28,123 nt of DNA from JAICLV01 sp036380925 (GTDB lineage Bacteria; Actinomycetota; Actinomycetes; Acidothermales; Acidothermaceae), in NCBI GenBank assembly GCA_036380925.1, contig DASVDW010000161.1, positions 1-28,123 of the forward strand, written 5' to 3'. Below the pieces are notes generated by a model. The model saw nothing but the letters and a program-made list of their open reading frames with translations, was not told the DNA's origin and ran no database searches. Each line of letters starts with the position of its first letter. Positions within the stretch are counted from its first letter, which is position 1. Of this stretch, positions 13,798 to 20,591 are shown in pieces. The position numbers and the translations under genes are program-made.

Positions 13798-14262
13798 GTG
13801 AGAGACGCCAGGCACTCGGGCGCGGCAGGCGAGCGCGTAGAAGGGCTCGCGAGCCGGCTCTACGACGACGTCACGGTCACCGAGGTCATCCGCCCCGCCG
13901 CGGTGCTGTCCGAGACCAACGCGCGCCGGGTGCTCGAAGGCTTGATGCAGGACGACGTCCGGTCGGGCGGGCGCTGGCACGCCGAGCCGGGTTGCTGGCG
14001 GCTGTTCGAGCGGCCATGGAAGGGTCGCGACGAGCGATCGGCCGAGGCGGCCGGGCTCATCGGCAGCATCCAGGTCGCCTATGGCATGCCGACCCGCTAC
14101 GAGATCACCATCTTCCGCGCGACGGTCACCGTGGCCGGCACCCGCGCCGGCTACACCGTCGAGTCGCTGTGCGACGCGGCGTTGGGGTATGCCGATCTGA
14201 CGCTCGCCACCTGCCCGCGCATCGACATGCAGCCGCCGCCGCGGCCGTTTCGCATGCGCTGA
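13798..14262 (+). CDS. Conserved hypothetical protein
   Basis: A 154-residue soluble protein starting with GTG at 13798, with GAGGTG (13785-13790) 7 bases upstream as ribosome binding site. No signal peptide, membrane segment or known catalytic motif was seen. Codon usage is normal for the genome (GC-rich third positions). Features include WHAEPGCWRLFERPWKGRDE near the middle and a Pro/Arg-rich C-terminus (PPPRPFRMR). It is convergent with rsgA, with a structured intergenic region between them. I do not recognise the family. Confidence 0.65.
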   Translation: MRDARHSGAAGERVEGLASRLYDDVTVTEVIRPAAVLSETNARRVLEGLMQDDVRSGGRWHAEPGCWRLFERPWKGRDERSAEAAGLIGSIQVAYGMPTRYEITIFRATVTVAGTRAGYTVESLCDAALGYADLTLATCPRIDMQPPPRPFRMR

Positions 14263-14277
14263 GGTCCGAACGTTGAT

Positions 14278-14338
14278 CGCCGTGGACCCCGAAGCGCGCG
14301 CTTGGACACTGCCACGGCGAGGTCCACGCACGAGTTTC
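14278..14338. repeat. Intergenic hairpin and dispersed repeat, copy 1
   Basis: Between the convergent hypothetical gene and rsgA lies CGCCGTGG (14278-14285) pairing with CCACGGCG (14312-14319), plus an overlapping alternative pair GTGGACC (14282-14288) / GGTCCAC (14321-14327). A 12-base perfect palindrome AAGCGCGCGCTT (14292-14303) sits in the loop. The segment 14319-14338 recurs at 23062-23081 with 18 of 20 bases identical. It probably acts as a bidirectional terminator. Confidence 0.55.
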
Positions 14339-14378
14339 CGGGCCTAAGGCTCGGCCGCTAGATCAGCTGCGTCCGGGG

Positions 14379-15443
14379 TCAGTGGTGCGGCAGACCCCGC
14401 ACGCTCTTGGCGAACGCCTTCACCCGGGCCTTTTCTTGCGCGCGCAGCCGCCGGTCGCGTCGCGCCTCCTGCCACCGCTGCTCGCGCAGCAGCTTGTTGT
14501 AATCGGCGAGCCGGGACGGCGCGAGGTCGCCGTCCGAAATCGCTTGGACGACGGCGCAGCCCGGCTCGGTGTCATGCCGGCAGTCGGCGAACCGGCAGTC
14601 GTCGGCGAGCGACTCGACGTCGGCGAACGTGGCGGCGATGCCGTCTTCGGCGCCCCACAACGCGAGGCCGCGCAGACCCGGCGTGTCGATGGCGATCGCC
14701 CCCGACGGCAGGACGACGAGCTCGCGCGCGGTCGTGGTGTGCCGGCCCTTCCCGTCGTCGCGGATCGCCGTGGTCATGAGCGAGACCGCGTCGTCGGCGA
14801 GCGCGTTGGCAAGCGTCGATTTTCCAGCGCCAGAAGGGCCGATCATGGCGAAGGTGTGTCCGGGCCGAAGGTACCGGTCGAGCTCGTCGAGCCCCTCGCC
14901 GGTGATCGCGCTGACGGCGTGGACGTCGACGCCGACGGCGTCGGCGCGCGTCGCGTCGGCGCGATCCGCCGCGTCGTCCGCGAGGTCCTTCTTGGTCAGG
15001 ACGACGACGGGCGTGGCGCCCGATTGCCAGGTCAGCGCGAGGCAGCGCTGCACCAACCGCGGCCGCGGTCGGCCGATCAGCGGCGCGACGACGAACACCG
15101 TGTCGACGTTCGCGGCGACCACTTGCGCGATCGCCGCGCCGCCAGCGTCACCGCGCTCAAACGCCGACCGGCGCGGCAAAATCGCGACCGCCACCGGTCC
15201 GTCGACGGCCACCCAGTCGCCGACCGCCGGCGTGCCGCTGACGGCGGTCCCGCCGTCGGCGTGGAACAACCGACCGGAGAGCCGGACGCGCTCATGGCCG
15301 TCCGCGGTGATGACGGTGATGGCGGCGCGGTCGACGCGGGCCACCCGCGCCGGATGCAACGCGGGAGCAAAGTTCGCTTGTAACTCGGCGAATTCGGCGA
15401 TGCGGGCGTCGTCCCAGCCAAGGGCTCGCAGGTTGAAAGACAT
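14379..15443 (-). CDS. rsgA: Ribosome small subunit-dependent GTPase RsgA
   Basis: A 354-residue circularly permuted GTPase acting in late maturation of the 30S ribosomal subunit. An N-terminal OB-like domain (about 30-90, including GDWVAV) is followed by the G4 motif TKKD (150-153), then G1 GPSGAGKST (202-210), then G3 DTPG (253-256), the diagnostic permuted order. The C-terminal zinc motif has Cys283, Cys288, His290 and Cys296, followed by a basic tail. I chose the ATG at 15443 (product MSFNLRALGWDDARIAEF); the frame continues upstream to 15593, but that part has no RsgA similarity and would contain a possible upstream ORF in another frame. A weak GGAG lies 11 bases before the start. Confidence 0.92.
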   Translation of the reverse strand: MSFNLRALGWDDARIAEFAELQANFAPALHPARVARVDRAAITVITADGHERVRLSGRLFHADGGTAVSGTPAVGDWVAVDGPVAVAILPRRSAFERGDAGGAAIAQVVAANVDTVFVVAPLIGRPRPRLVQRCLALTWQSGATPVVVLTKKDLADDAADRADATRADAVGVDVHAVSAITGEGLDELDRYLRPGHTFAMIGPSGAGKSTLANALADDAVSLMTTAIRDDGKGRHTTTARELVVLPSGAIAIDTPGLRGLALWGAEDGIAATFADVESLADDCRFADCRHDTEPGCAVVQAISDGDLAPSRLADYNKLLREQRWQEARRDRRLRAQEKARVKAFAKSVRGLPHH

Positions 15444-15484
15444 GGTCGAGCGGCTCCAAGGGATGGGCGCGCTCGAGGGTGGCG

Positions 15485-15538
15485 TTAGCCGACGCGGCCG
15501 AGCGCGAGGGTCGGGGCAACGTGAACCGAGACGTTCAT
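15485..15538 (-). CDS. Possible 17-residue upstream peptide before rsgA
   Basis: A short ORF (MNVSVHVAPTLALGRVG) ends 41 bases before the rsgA start on the same strand. A strong ribosome binding site AGAGGAG lies 8 bases before its ATG, clearly better than that of rsgA itself. It might be a leader peptide coupling translation to rsgA, or chance. There is no homology information. Confidence 0.3.
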   Translation of the reverse strand: MNVSVHVAPTLALGRVG

Positions 15539-15614
15539 CGGGCCAGCTCCTCTCACTCGGTGGGCTTGCGTTAGGGCCAATGTAGCTCGCCATCGGGGCG
15601 ACGGCATCGGAGTT

Positions 15615-16358
15615 TCAGCGGTACCGGTGGGGCATTCCGATCCGGACGTCGACGCCAGGGGAGTAGTACGCCAGCGGCTCGCCGGTCGGCGCCGGCAATC
15701 CGGTGTCGGCCACCAACCGGTCGTCGAGCTCGCGGACGGCCGCACGGCGCAACGGCCAAGGATCGTGCTGCGCGTGGGCGTACCGGCGGAATCGGCCGCG
15801 CGCGCCGCCGACGCTGAACAACGCCCAGCGGGCGGTCAAGAAGTGGTCGCGATCGGTGAGTTCCTCGGCGGCGAGCGGCGCGCCGATGCCGACCGTCACC
15901 CGGCTGGTCACGCCGCCCTCGGGCCAGCGACGCCGGGTCGTGTAGGTGATCGTGTCGCCTGCGTCGTCCAACCGCATGTCAGACCACATGTATGGCAGGC
16001 GAAACCCAAGCCGGGCGGCCGCGACGGCGGGAAATCGCTCGGCGTCCAGGGAGAAGAACCACACTCCGGACTGGCCGAGCTCGTCGCGGACGTACGTGCG
16101 CACGTTCGTCTCGCAGAAGTGCGAAATCCACGGCAGGCGCGGGATTCCAGGCGCGTTGATCCGCATGAAGAACGGCACCAAGCCGACCCAGGCGACGCCG
16201 TCGTGCGTCTCCACCGACAGGCCCGGCGGCAGCAGCCGCTGGACGGCGTCCGCCGGATATCGCCAGTGCAAGAAGGTCACTCGCTCCCAGCGATGCAGCA
16301 TCAACGGTCGCTCGACGGTCAGCGGGCAGGTTGGCGAGTACTGCTCTACTTCGGCCAT
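15615..16358 (-). CDS. DUF2071 (YqjF-like) protein
   Basis: A 247-residue soluble protein of the DUF2071 family, recognised from MLHRWERVTFLHWRYPADAVQRLLPPGL near the start, followed by DGVAWVGLVPFFM, FCETNVRTYV and GVWFFSLDA. The fold is related to acetoacetate decarboxylase, but the biochemical role is unknown. It begins 4 bases after the stop of the cytochrome b gene, so it is very likely co-transcribed with the molybdoenzyme and cytochrome. The full expected length is present. Confidence 0.85.
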   Translation of the reverse strand: MAEVEQYSPTCPLTVERPLMLHRWERVTFLHWRYPADAVQRLLPPGLSVETHDGVAWVGLVPFFMRINAPGIPRLPWISHFCETNVRTYVRDELGQSGVWFFSLDAERFPAVAAARLGFRLPYMWSDMRLDDAGDTITYTTRRRWPEGGVTSRVTVGIGAPLAAEELTDRDHFLTARWALFSVGGARGRFRRYAHAQHDPWPLRRAAVRELDDRLVADTGLPAPTGEPLAYYSPGVDVRIGMPHRYR

Positions 16359-16362
16359 CTGC

Positions 16363-16998
16363 TTATCGTGCGACGCCGCGGCGGGCTGGAGCGTCGATCT
16401 CGTGCTCGGCGGCCCAGCGCCCGTGCTCGCTCGCGGCCCACTGCGCGGGAACGTAGCCGGTGCGCATCCCGGCGAGCGCGTCCGGGTCGCGCAGCGCCAT
16501 GTAGATGTGGCCGAGCACCACGGCCAGGATCGCGTACGCCGTCCAGTCGTGCGCGAACGTGGCTCCCGTCCGCCAGTCGATCGGCCAGTGGTTGGCGAAC
16601 CGCATCACCGAGCCGGTCAACATCATCACGAAAATCGCGCCGAGCTGGAAGTTCGCGTTCAACTTCTGCCCTGCGTTGAACTTGCCGACGTCCGTGCGAG
16701 TCGCTCGAAAGTCCCTTGATCGCAGCCATTCCCAATCGGCGGGCGTGAAGCGGTTGAGCCTGCGCACGTCGTCCCGAAAAGCTTTGGCCAGCAGGCCGAC
16801 GACGAATGGAGCCGGCAGCGAAAGGCCGGCGATGACGTGGACCCATTCGACGACCGCCCGGTAGCCGATCGCGCGAGACAGCGCGCCCACGTAAAGGATC
16901 GCCGCCGTCACCAGGCAGACGCCCATCAGCACGGCGGTGGTGCGGTGCACCCAGCGTTCGACGAGGGTGAACCGCAACAACTTAAGTGGTTGGGGCAT
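16363..16998 (-). CDS. Membrane cytochrome b subunit partnering a molybdoenzyme
   Basis: A 211-residue di-haem cytochrome b561/formate-dehydrogenase-gamma-like protein with four membrane helices (about 22-40, 52-72, 116-134 and 150-168). Histidines suited to haem ligation are His18 (VERWVHR), His54 (EWVHVIAG), His150 (FAHDW) and His164 (LGHIYM). It should shuttle electrons between the quinone pool and the extracytoplasmic molybdoenzyme encoded just upstream, whose stop overlaps its start by 17 bases. The C-terminus (EHEIDAPARRGVAR) is a charged cytoplasmic tail. The pairing of cytochrome and sulfite-oxidase-like enzyme is a known arrangement; the direction of electron flow is inferred. Confidence 0.85.
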   Translation of the reverse strand: MPQPLKLLRFTLVERWVHRTTAVLMGVCLVTAAILYVGALSRAIGYRAVVEWVHVIAGLSLPAPFVVGLLAKAFRDDVRRLNRFTPADWEWLRSRDFRATRTDVGKFNAGQKLNANFQLGAIFVMMLTGSVMRFANHWPIDWRTGATFAHDWTAYAILAVVLGHIYMALRDPDALAGMRTGYVPAQWAASEHGRWAAEHEIDAPARRGVAR

Positions 16999-17704
16999 CG
17001 GCGCGCCCGTTCGACTTGCCGACCCAGGCGTCGACGTCGTAACCGTTGCGCTCCCAGTAACCGGGGACGACCTGGGAGGTCACCTTGACACCACCAAGCC
17101 ACTTGCACGACTTGTAGCCGTACATGGGCGCGACGTACAGCCGGACCGGGCCGCCGTGCGCCTTGCTGACCGGCCCCCCGAGCATCTGGGTCGCGACCAG
17201 GACGTCGCGCCGACGCGCCTGCTCGAGGGTGAGGCTCTCGGTGTACGCGCCGTCGAAGGAGGTGAACTGCAAAGCGGTCGCGCCTTTTTGCACGCCCACG
17301 TGGTCCAGCAGATCGGGCAACGCGACGCCCGCCCAATGCACCTTGGGGACCCGCCAGCCGGTGACGCATTGAAAGTCCTTCACCAGCGTGGTCTGCGGCA
17401 TCGCGTCGAGGTCGGCGAGGGTGAGCGTCGCCGGGCGCTCGACGAGGCCGTCGATGGTCAGGGTGTAGTCGGACGCCGCCCGCTGCGGCTCGTCGCCGGT
17501 TATCGAGTAGAACCGGAAGGTGTTTCCGGCGGGGATCAGCGAGCTCAAGCCGGTGGGGTCGCGTTCCTCCACCGGGCGCAGGACGGCGCTCTCGATGTTT
17601 TGCAGGTGGTCGCCGAACGCGACGCCGAGCACTCCGAGGCCGAGCATGCCGAGCACGATCCGCCGTCCGACGGGACGACCGTCATCGACCCTTGGATCAG
17701 CCAT
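16982..17704 (-). CDS. Molybdopterin-dependent oxidoreductase, sulfite-oxidase/MsrP-like
   Basis: A 240-residue enzyme with an N-terminal membrane anchor (about 15-31, RIVLGMLGLGVLGVAFG) preceded by GRR. This may be a divergent Tat signal, but the canonical SRRxFLK is not seen. The catalytic domain has the molybdenum-coordinating cysteine in KDFQCVTGW (Cys113), then WAGVALPDLLD, AHGGPVRLYVAPMYGYKSCKWLG and the C-terminal GYWERNGYD typical of sulfite-oxidase-fold enzymes. It overlaps the cytochrome b gene. The substrate could be sulfite, a methionine sulfoxide-type S-oxide or another small molecule; the close match to cytochrome-linked actinobacterial forms does not settle it. Confidence 0.86.
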   Translation of the reverse strand: MADPRVDDGRPVGRRIVLGMLGLGVLGVAFGDHLQNIESAVLRPVEERDPTGLSSLIPAGNTFRFYSITGDEPQRAASDYTLTIDGLVERPATLTLADLDAMPQTTLVKDFQCVTGWRVPKVHWAGVALPDLLDHVGVQKGATALQFTSFDGAYTESLTLEQARRRDVLVATQMLGGPVSKAHGGPVRLYVAPMYGYKSCKWLGGVKVTSQVVPGYWERNGYDVDAWVGKSNGRADAPTT

Positions 17705-17809
17705 CCGATCTTCTCCGCAAGCTTCGCGCGGTCAGCGCTGTCGTGTACTAGCCCATCATGCGGTCGCGCCGGCGCCAAAGAGCCATCGATCTTCTTAACA
17801 AAATGCGAA

Positions 17810-17845
17810 CGGGCGGCCGCACCCCGTCAGGGGTACGACCGCCCG
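17810..17845 (-). terminator. Intrinsic terminator after the cold-shock gene
   Basis: Read on the minus strand, CGGGCGG and CCGCCCG (17839-17845 and 17810-17816) pair around an inner ACCCC/GGGGT stem (17821-17825 with 17830-17834) with a four-base loop, followed by GCATTTTGTT. It sits directly after the cold-shock stop at 17857. Confidence 0.8.
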
Positions 17846-17856
17846 CTCGAATTGGT

Positions 17857-18057
17857 TCAGATCGGCCGAACGTTCTCCGCCTGGGGGCCCTTGGGGCCCT
17901 GCGTGATGTCGAAATCGACCTTCTGGTTCTCCTCCAGGCTGCGGTACCCGTCCGCCTGAATGGCCGAGTAGTGGACGAAGACGTCAGCGCCGCCCTCTAC
18001 GGCAATGAAGCCGAAGCCCTTCTCAGCGTTGAACCACTTCACTACACCTTGCGTCAC
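17857..18057 (-). CDS. Cold-shock protein (CspA family)
   Basis: A 66-residue single-domain nucleic-acid chaperone. The RNP motifs are intact: KGFGFI and VFVHYSAI, within MTQGVVKWFNAEKGFGFIAV, and the C-terminus QGPKGPQAENV is standard. It binds single-stranded RNA/DNA and melts mRNA structure. It starts with GTG at 18057; AGGGAG (minus-strand reading) lies a few bases upstream. The 250-base gap upstream to the LysE gene presumably holds its promoter and a long leader; I could not identify a specific leader structure. A strong terminator follows, so it is monocistronic. Confidence 0.95.
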   Translation of the reverse strand: MTQGVVKWFNAEKGFGFIAVEGGADVFVHYSAIQADGYRSLEENQKVDFDITQGPKGPQAENVRPI

Positions 18058-18307
18058 GTGCTCTCCCTAACCAGGATTCGGCACCCGCACCGCGCGGTTG
18101 CCGGGCCGGCGCGGACAGTCTCTTTGGGGGCCCCGAAGATCACCAACCGCGCTGACGTTCCGCGGCGTGAGAACACGTACTTGGAACTGCGACCGCGATC
18201 ACGGTAGCAGGTCGAAACGCGCCGCACCATAAGTCGCGCGGGGGGATATCCGGACCAGACATGAGCGGTTCGTCCAGCTTTACCGGGGGAATATGTTGCG
18301 AACGCAA

Positions 18308-18970
18308 TCAGGGCTGTGACTGGACGGCAAGCCGGACCCCAAAACCGATCAACACCACGCCGGTTAACCGCTCGACCCGGCGCCGCAGCGTCGAGCGAGT
18401 GAACAACTCGCGGGCCGCGTGGATCGCGGTGGTCAGCGACAGGTACCACGTGCAGTCGCACGCGACCCAGATCACCGCCAGCAGCAAGCCGGTGGCCAGC
18501 ACCGGCGCGCCAGACGGGATGAACTGCGGCAGGAAAGACACCGCGAACACCCCGGCCTTGGGGTTGGCCAGGTTGGTCACCAGGCCCGCGCGGTAGGCGG
18601 AACGGGTCGAGTCACGACTGATCCCGACAACCGCGCTGGCCGCCGCCAGTTCGGCTGCCGGCTCTTCCGCTTGCGTCGACCGTGACCGGAGAATCGCTTG
18701 CACGCCAAGGAAAACCAGCATGACCGCGCCGCCGACGCGCAGCACGGTGTAGGCGATCTCGGACGCCGACAGCAGCGCTGTCACGCCGAGCGCGGCCATC
18801 ACCGCCCAGAAGAACACGCCGGATTCGATGCCGGCCACCGTTGCGAAGCCGCGGGCGCGCCCATGCCGAATCGTCTGCCGCAGCAAGACCGCGGTGGCCG
18901 GCCCCGGCGCGATCGCGAGCAAGAACGCGGCGCCGGCGAATGCCAGCAGATGCGCGGCGAACGTGGACAT
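18308..18970 (-). CDS. LysE/RhtB-family amino-acid exporter
   Basis: A 220-residue six-helix exporter. The family signature is at the start, FLLAIAPGPATAVLLRQTIRHGRARGFATVAGIESG, and NLANPKAGVFAVSFLPQF occurs in the middle. A loop of about 35 residues between helices 3 and 4 (RSRSTQAEEPAAELAAASAV) is variable in this family. It exports amino acids or related small metabolites; the specific substrate is not predictable. It begins 4 bases after the stop of the mannosyltransferase gene and probably shares its transcript, although a functional link is not obvious. Confidence 0.9.
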   Translation of the reverse strand: MSTFAAHLLAFAGAAFLLAIAPGPATAVLLRQTIRHGRARGFATVAGIESGVFFWAVMAALGVTALLSASEIAYTVLRVGGAVMLVFLGVQAILRSRSTQAEEPAAELAAASAVVGISRDSTRSAYRAGLVTNLANPKAGVFAVSFLPQFIPSGAPVLATGLLLAVIWVACDCTWYLSLTTAIHAARELFTRSTLRRRVERLTGVVLIGFGVRLAVQSQP

Positions 18971-18974
18971 CCGC

Positions 18975-20477
18975 TCAGCTCCTTCTGCGCAGGCAAAGTG
19001 CCACGGTGACCATCACTGTGCACAACAACAGGGGCGGCGCGAAACCGGATTTCCAGATGTCGAGGGCGTGGGGATCGCGCCCTGGCAGGTAAGCGATCGC
19101 GAGCACCGCCGTCCAGAATGTCAGCACCTTGTCGAAGGCGGACGACGGGAGCGTGGCGAGCAACGCGAACGGCAACACCGCGTACCACGGCAGCACGTAC
19201 GGCGCGGTGAGCAGCCACGCGAGCACCAAGACCAGCGCCGGCCGGGCTGGGTGACCGCGGCCGGGCAGGCCACGCCTCAGTAGCAGCGCCATGACGACGA
19301 AGCCGATCCACGCGGCGACGCGGATCAGGGTGCGCGCCGTGCTCTTGCCCAGCAGCGACTCCAGCGGATGGGTGACGATGCGCCACGGGTCGGCGAAGGA
19401 GACGAAGTTGCTCGCGTGACGCAGCTGGTCGAAGGCGTGGCCGCCGGCGAGCAGATAACCGGGGATCAGCACGGTCGCGGCGCCCAGCGCGAGCGCGATC
19501 AGAGCGGTGCGCCGACCGCGGGCGTGCCGATGGCAGGCGATGGCGATCGCGAAGCCGCCGCCGGCCAGCGCGGCGGACGCCTTCACGGCGGCGGCGGCGC
19601 CCCCGAGGACGCCGGCGCCGAACGCCGAGGCGATCCCGCGGTGGGCGAGCAGCACCAGGCCGCCGACCACCAAAGCGGTGAGCAGGACGTCGACGTGCGC
19701 GCCTGCCACGCCTTCCAACAGCAACAACGGGTTCAGCGCGAACAACACGGCCACTCTTCGTCGTCCGGCCTGACCTGCCGCGAGCAGGTGGAGCAGCGCG
19801 GCGGCGGCGATGAAGGCGACCGCGCCGATCAGCCCGAGGACGAACACCGCGCGGCCCGGCGCGCCGGGCCCGTCGCCGGCGAGCTTGGCCGCCAGCCACT
19901 GCTCGCCGGTCGCGAGCGGACCGTACACGCTGGTCGTCGTCCGCCAGGGTGGTTCGGCCGCGTGCGCGTACGCGTCGGTGAGGGCCGACGGCGGGGTGGC
20001 GTACGGGTCGTGGCCGGTCGCGGCCAGCCGACCGTATGCGACGTAGCTGCCGGGGTCCGCCGACCCGATCGGAGTGAGGACGCCGAGCACCGCGGCGGCC
20101 GCGGCGCCCGCGATCAGCAACCGCTTGGCGTCGGCCGCCCAGCCCCGGCGCAGCGCGTCGAGGCAGCCGGCCAGGCCGTACGCGCCCGCGACGACGGCGA
20201 AGACCAGCAGCGCGGTCACCGTCGCGGTGCTCGGGCGCGCGTCGGCGTGCAGCGGGAGCGGGCCGGCGAACGGTTGCGCCGCGGCGCTTGGGCCGAGCGC
20301 GGCGGTGACGACGATGGCGGCGATGGAGGCGCCGACCGCGGCGAGCGCCAGCTTCGGCGGCCGGCCGGGGGCGAGCGCCCGCACGGCGTGACGTCTGACC
20401 AGCCACCAGGTCGCGGCGGCGGCGGCTCGGCCGGTTGCGGTGAGCACGGTCATCGTGATCGCCGCTCCCGAATTCAA
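18975..20477 (-). CDS. MptB-like polyprenol-phosphomannose-dependent mannosyltransferase
   Basis: A 500-residue polytopic membrane protein of the GT-C class with about 12 or more hydrophobic segments. The first extracytoplasmic loop has PIGSADPGSYVAYGRLAATGHDPYATPP, including the acidic residue pattern typical of alpha-1,6-mannosyltransferases of the MptB type. SVYGPLATGEQWL follows, and later AHVDVLLTAL and FADPWRIVTHPLESLLG. It should use polyprenyl-phosphate-mannose outside the membrane to elongate a lipomannan-like or other envelope glycan. Glycosyltransferase 87 (DUF2029) is the alternative family name. The alanine content is high, as in the rest of the genome. The tRNA-Ser gene lies 29 bases upstream on the same strand. 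Confidence 0.78.
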   Translation of the reverse strand: MNSGAAITMTVLTATGRAAAAATWWLVRRHAVRALAPGRPPKLALAAVGASIAAIVVTAALGPSAAAQPFAGPLPLHADARPSTATVTALLVFAVVAGAYGLAGCLDALRRGWAADAKRLLIAGAAAAAVLGVLTPIGSADPGSYVAYGRLAATGHDPYATPPSALTDAYAHAAEPPWRTTTSVYGPLATGEQWLAAKLAGDGPGAPGRAVFVLGLIGAVAFIAAAALLHLLAAGQAGRRRVAVLFALNPLLLLEGVAGAHVDVLLTALVVGGLVLLAHRGIASAFGAGVLGGAAAAVKASAALAGGGFAIAIACHRHARGRRTALIALALGAATVLIPGYLLAGGHAFDQLRHASNFVSFADPWRIVTHPLESLLGKSTARTLIRVAAWIGFVVMALLLRRGLPGRGHPARPALVLVLAWLLTAPYVLPWYAVLPFALLATLPSSAFDKVLTFWTAVLAIAYLPGRDPHALDIWKSGFAPPLLLCTVMVTVALCLRRRS

Positions 20478-20506
20478 GACCCGGCCGTGGTGGCGGACGG
20501 CGTGAG

Positions 20507-20591
20507 CGGAGGATGCGGGATTTGAACCCGCGAGAGGTTGCCCTCTACACGCTTTCCAAGCGTGCGCACTCGGCCACTATGCGAATCCTCC
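20507..20591 (-). tRNA. tRNA-Ser (GGA)
   Basis: A complete class II tRNA. The acceptor stem GGAGGAT/ATCCTCC has 7 bp with discriminator G. The D-arm contains GCA/TGC, the anticodon stem is CACGC/GCGTG around loop TTGGAAA (anticodon GGA, complement of 20555-20557), the long variable arm AGAGG/CCTCT and the T-arm GCGGG-TTCAAAT-CCCGC. CCA is not encoded. Its first 15 transcribed bases overlap the 3' end of the upstream transporter gene. Confidence 0.96.

Noticed and set aside
18058..18307. Cold-shock RNA thermosensor in the cspA leader
   Set aside because: The long upstream gap would allow one, but I could not identify a conserved structure or a clear promoter by eye.
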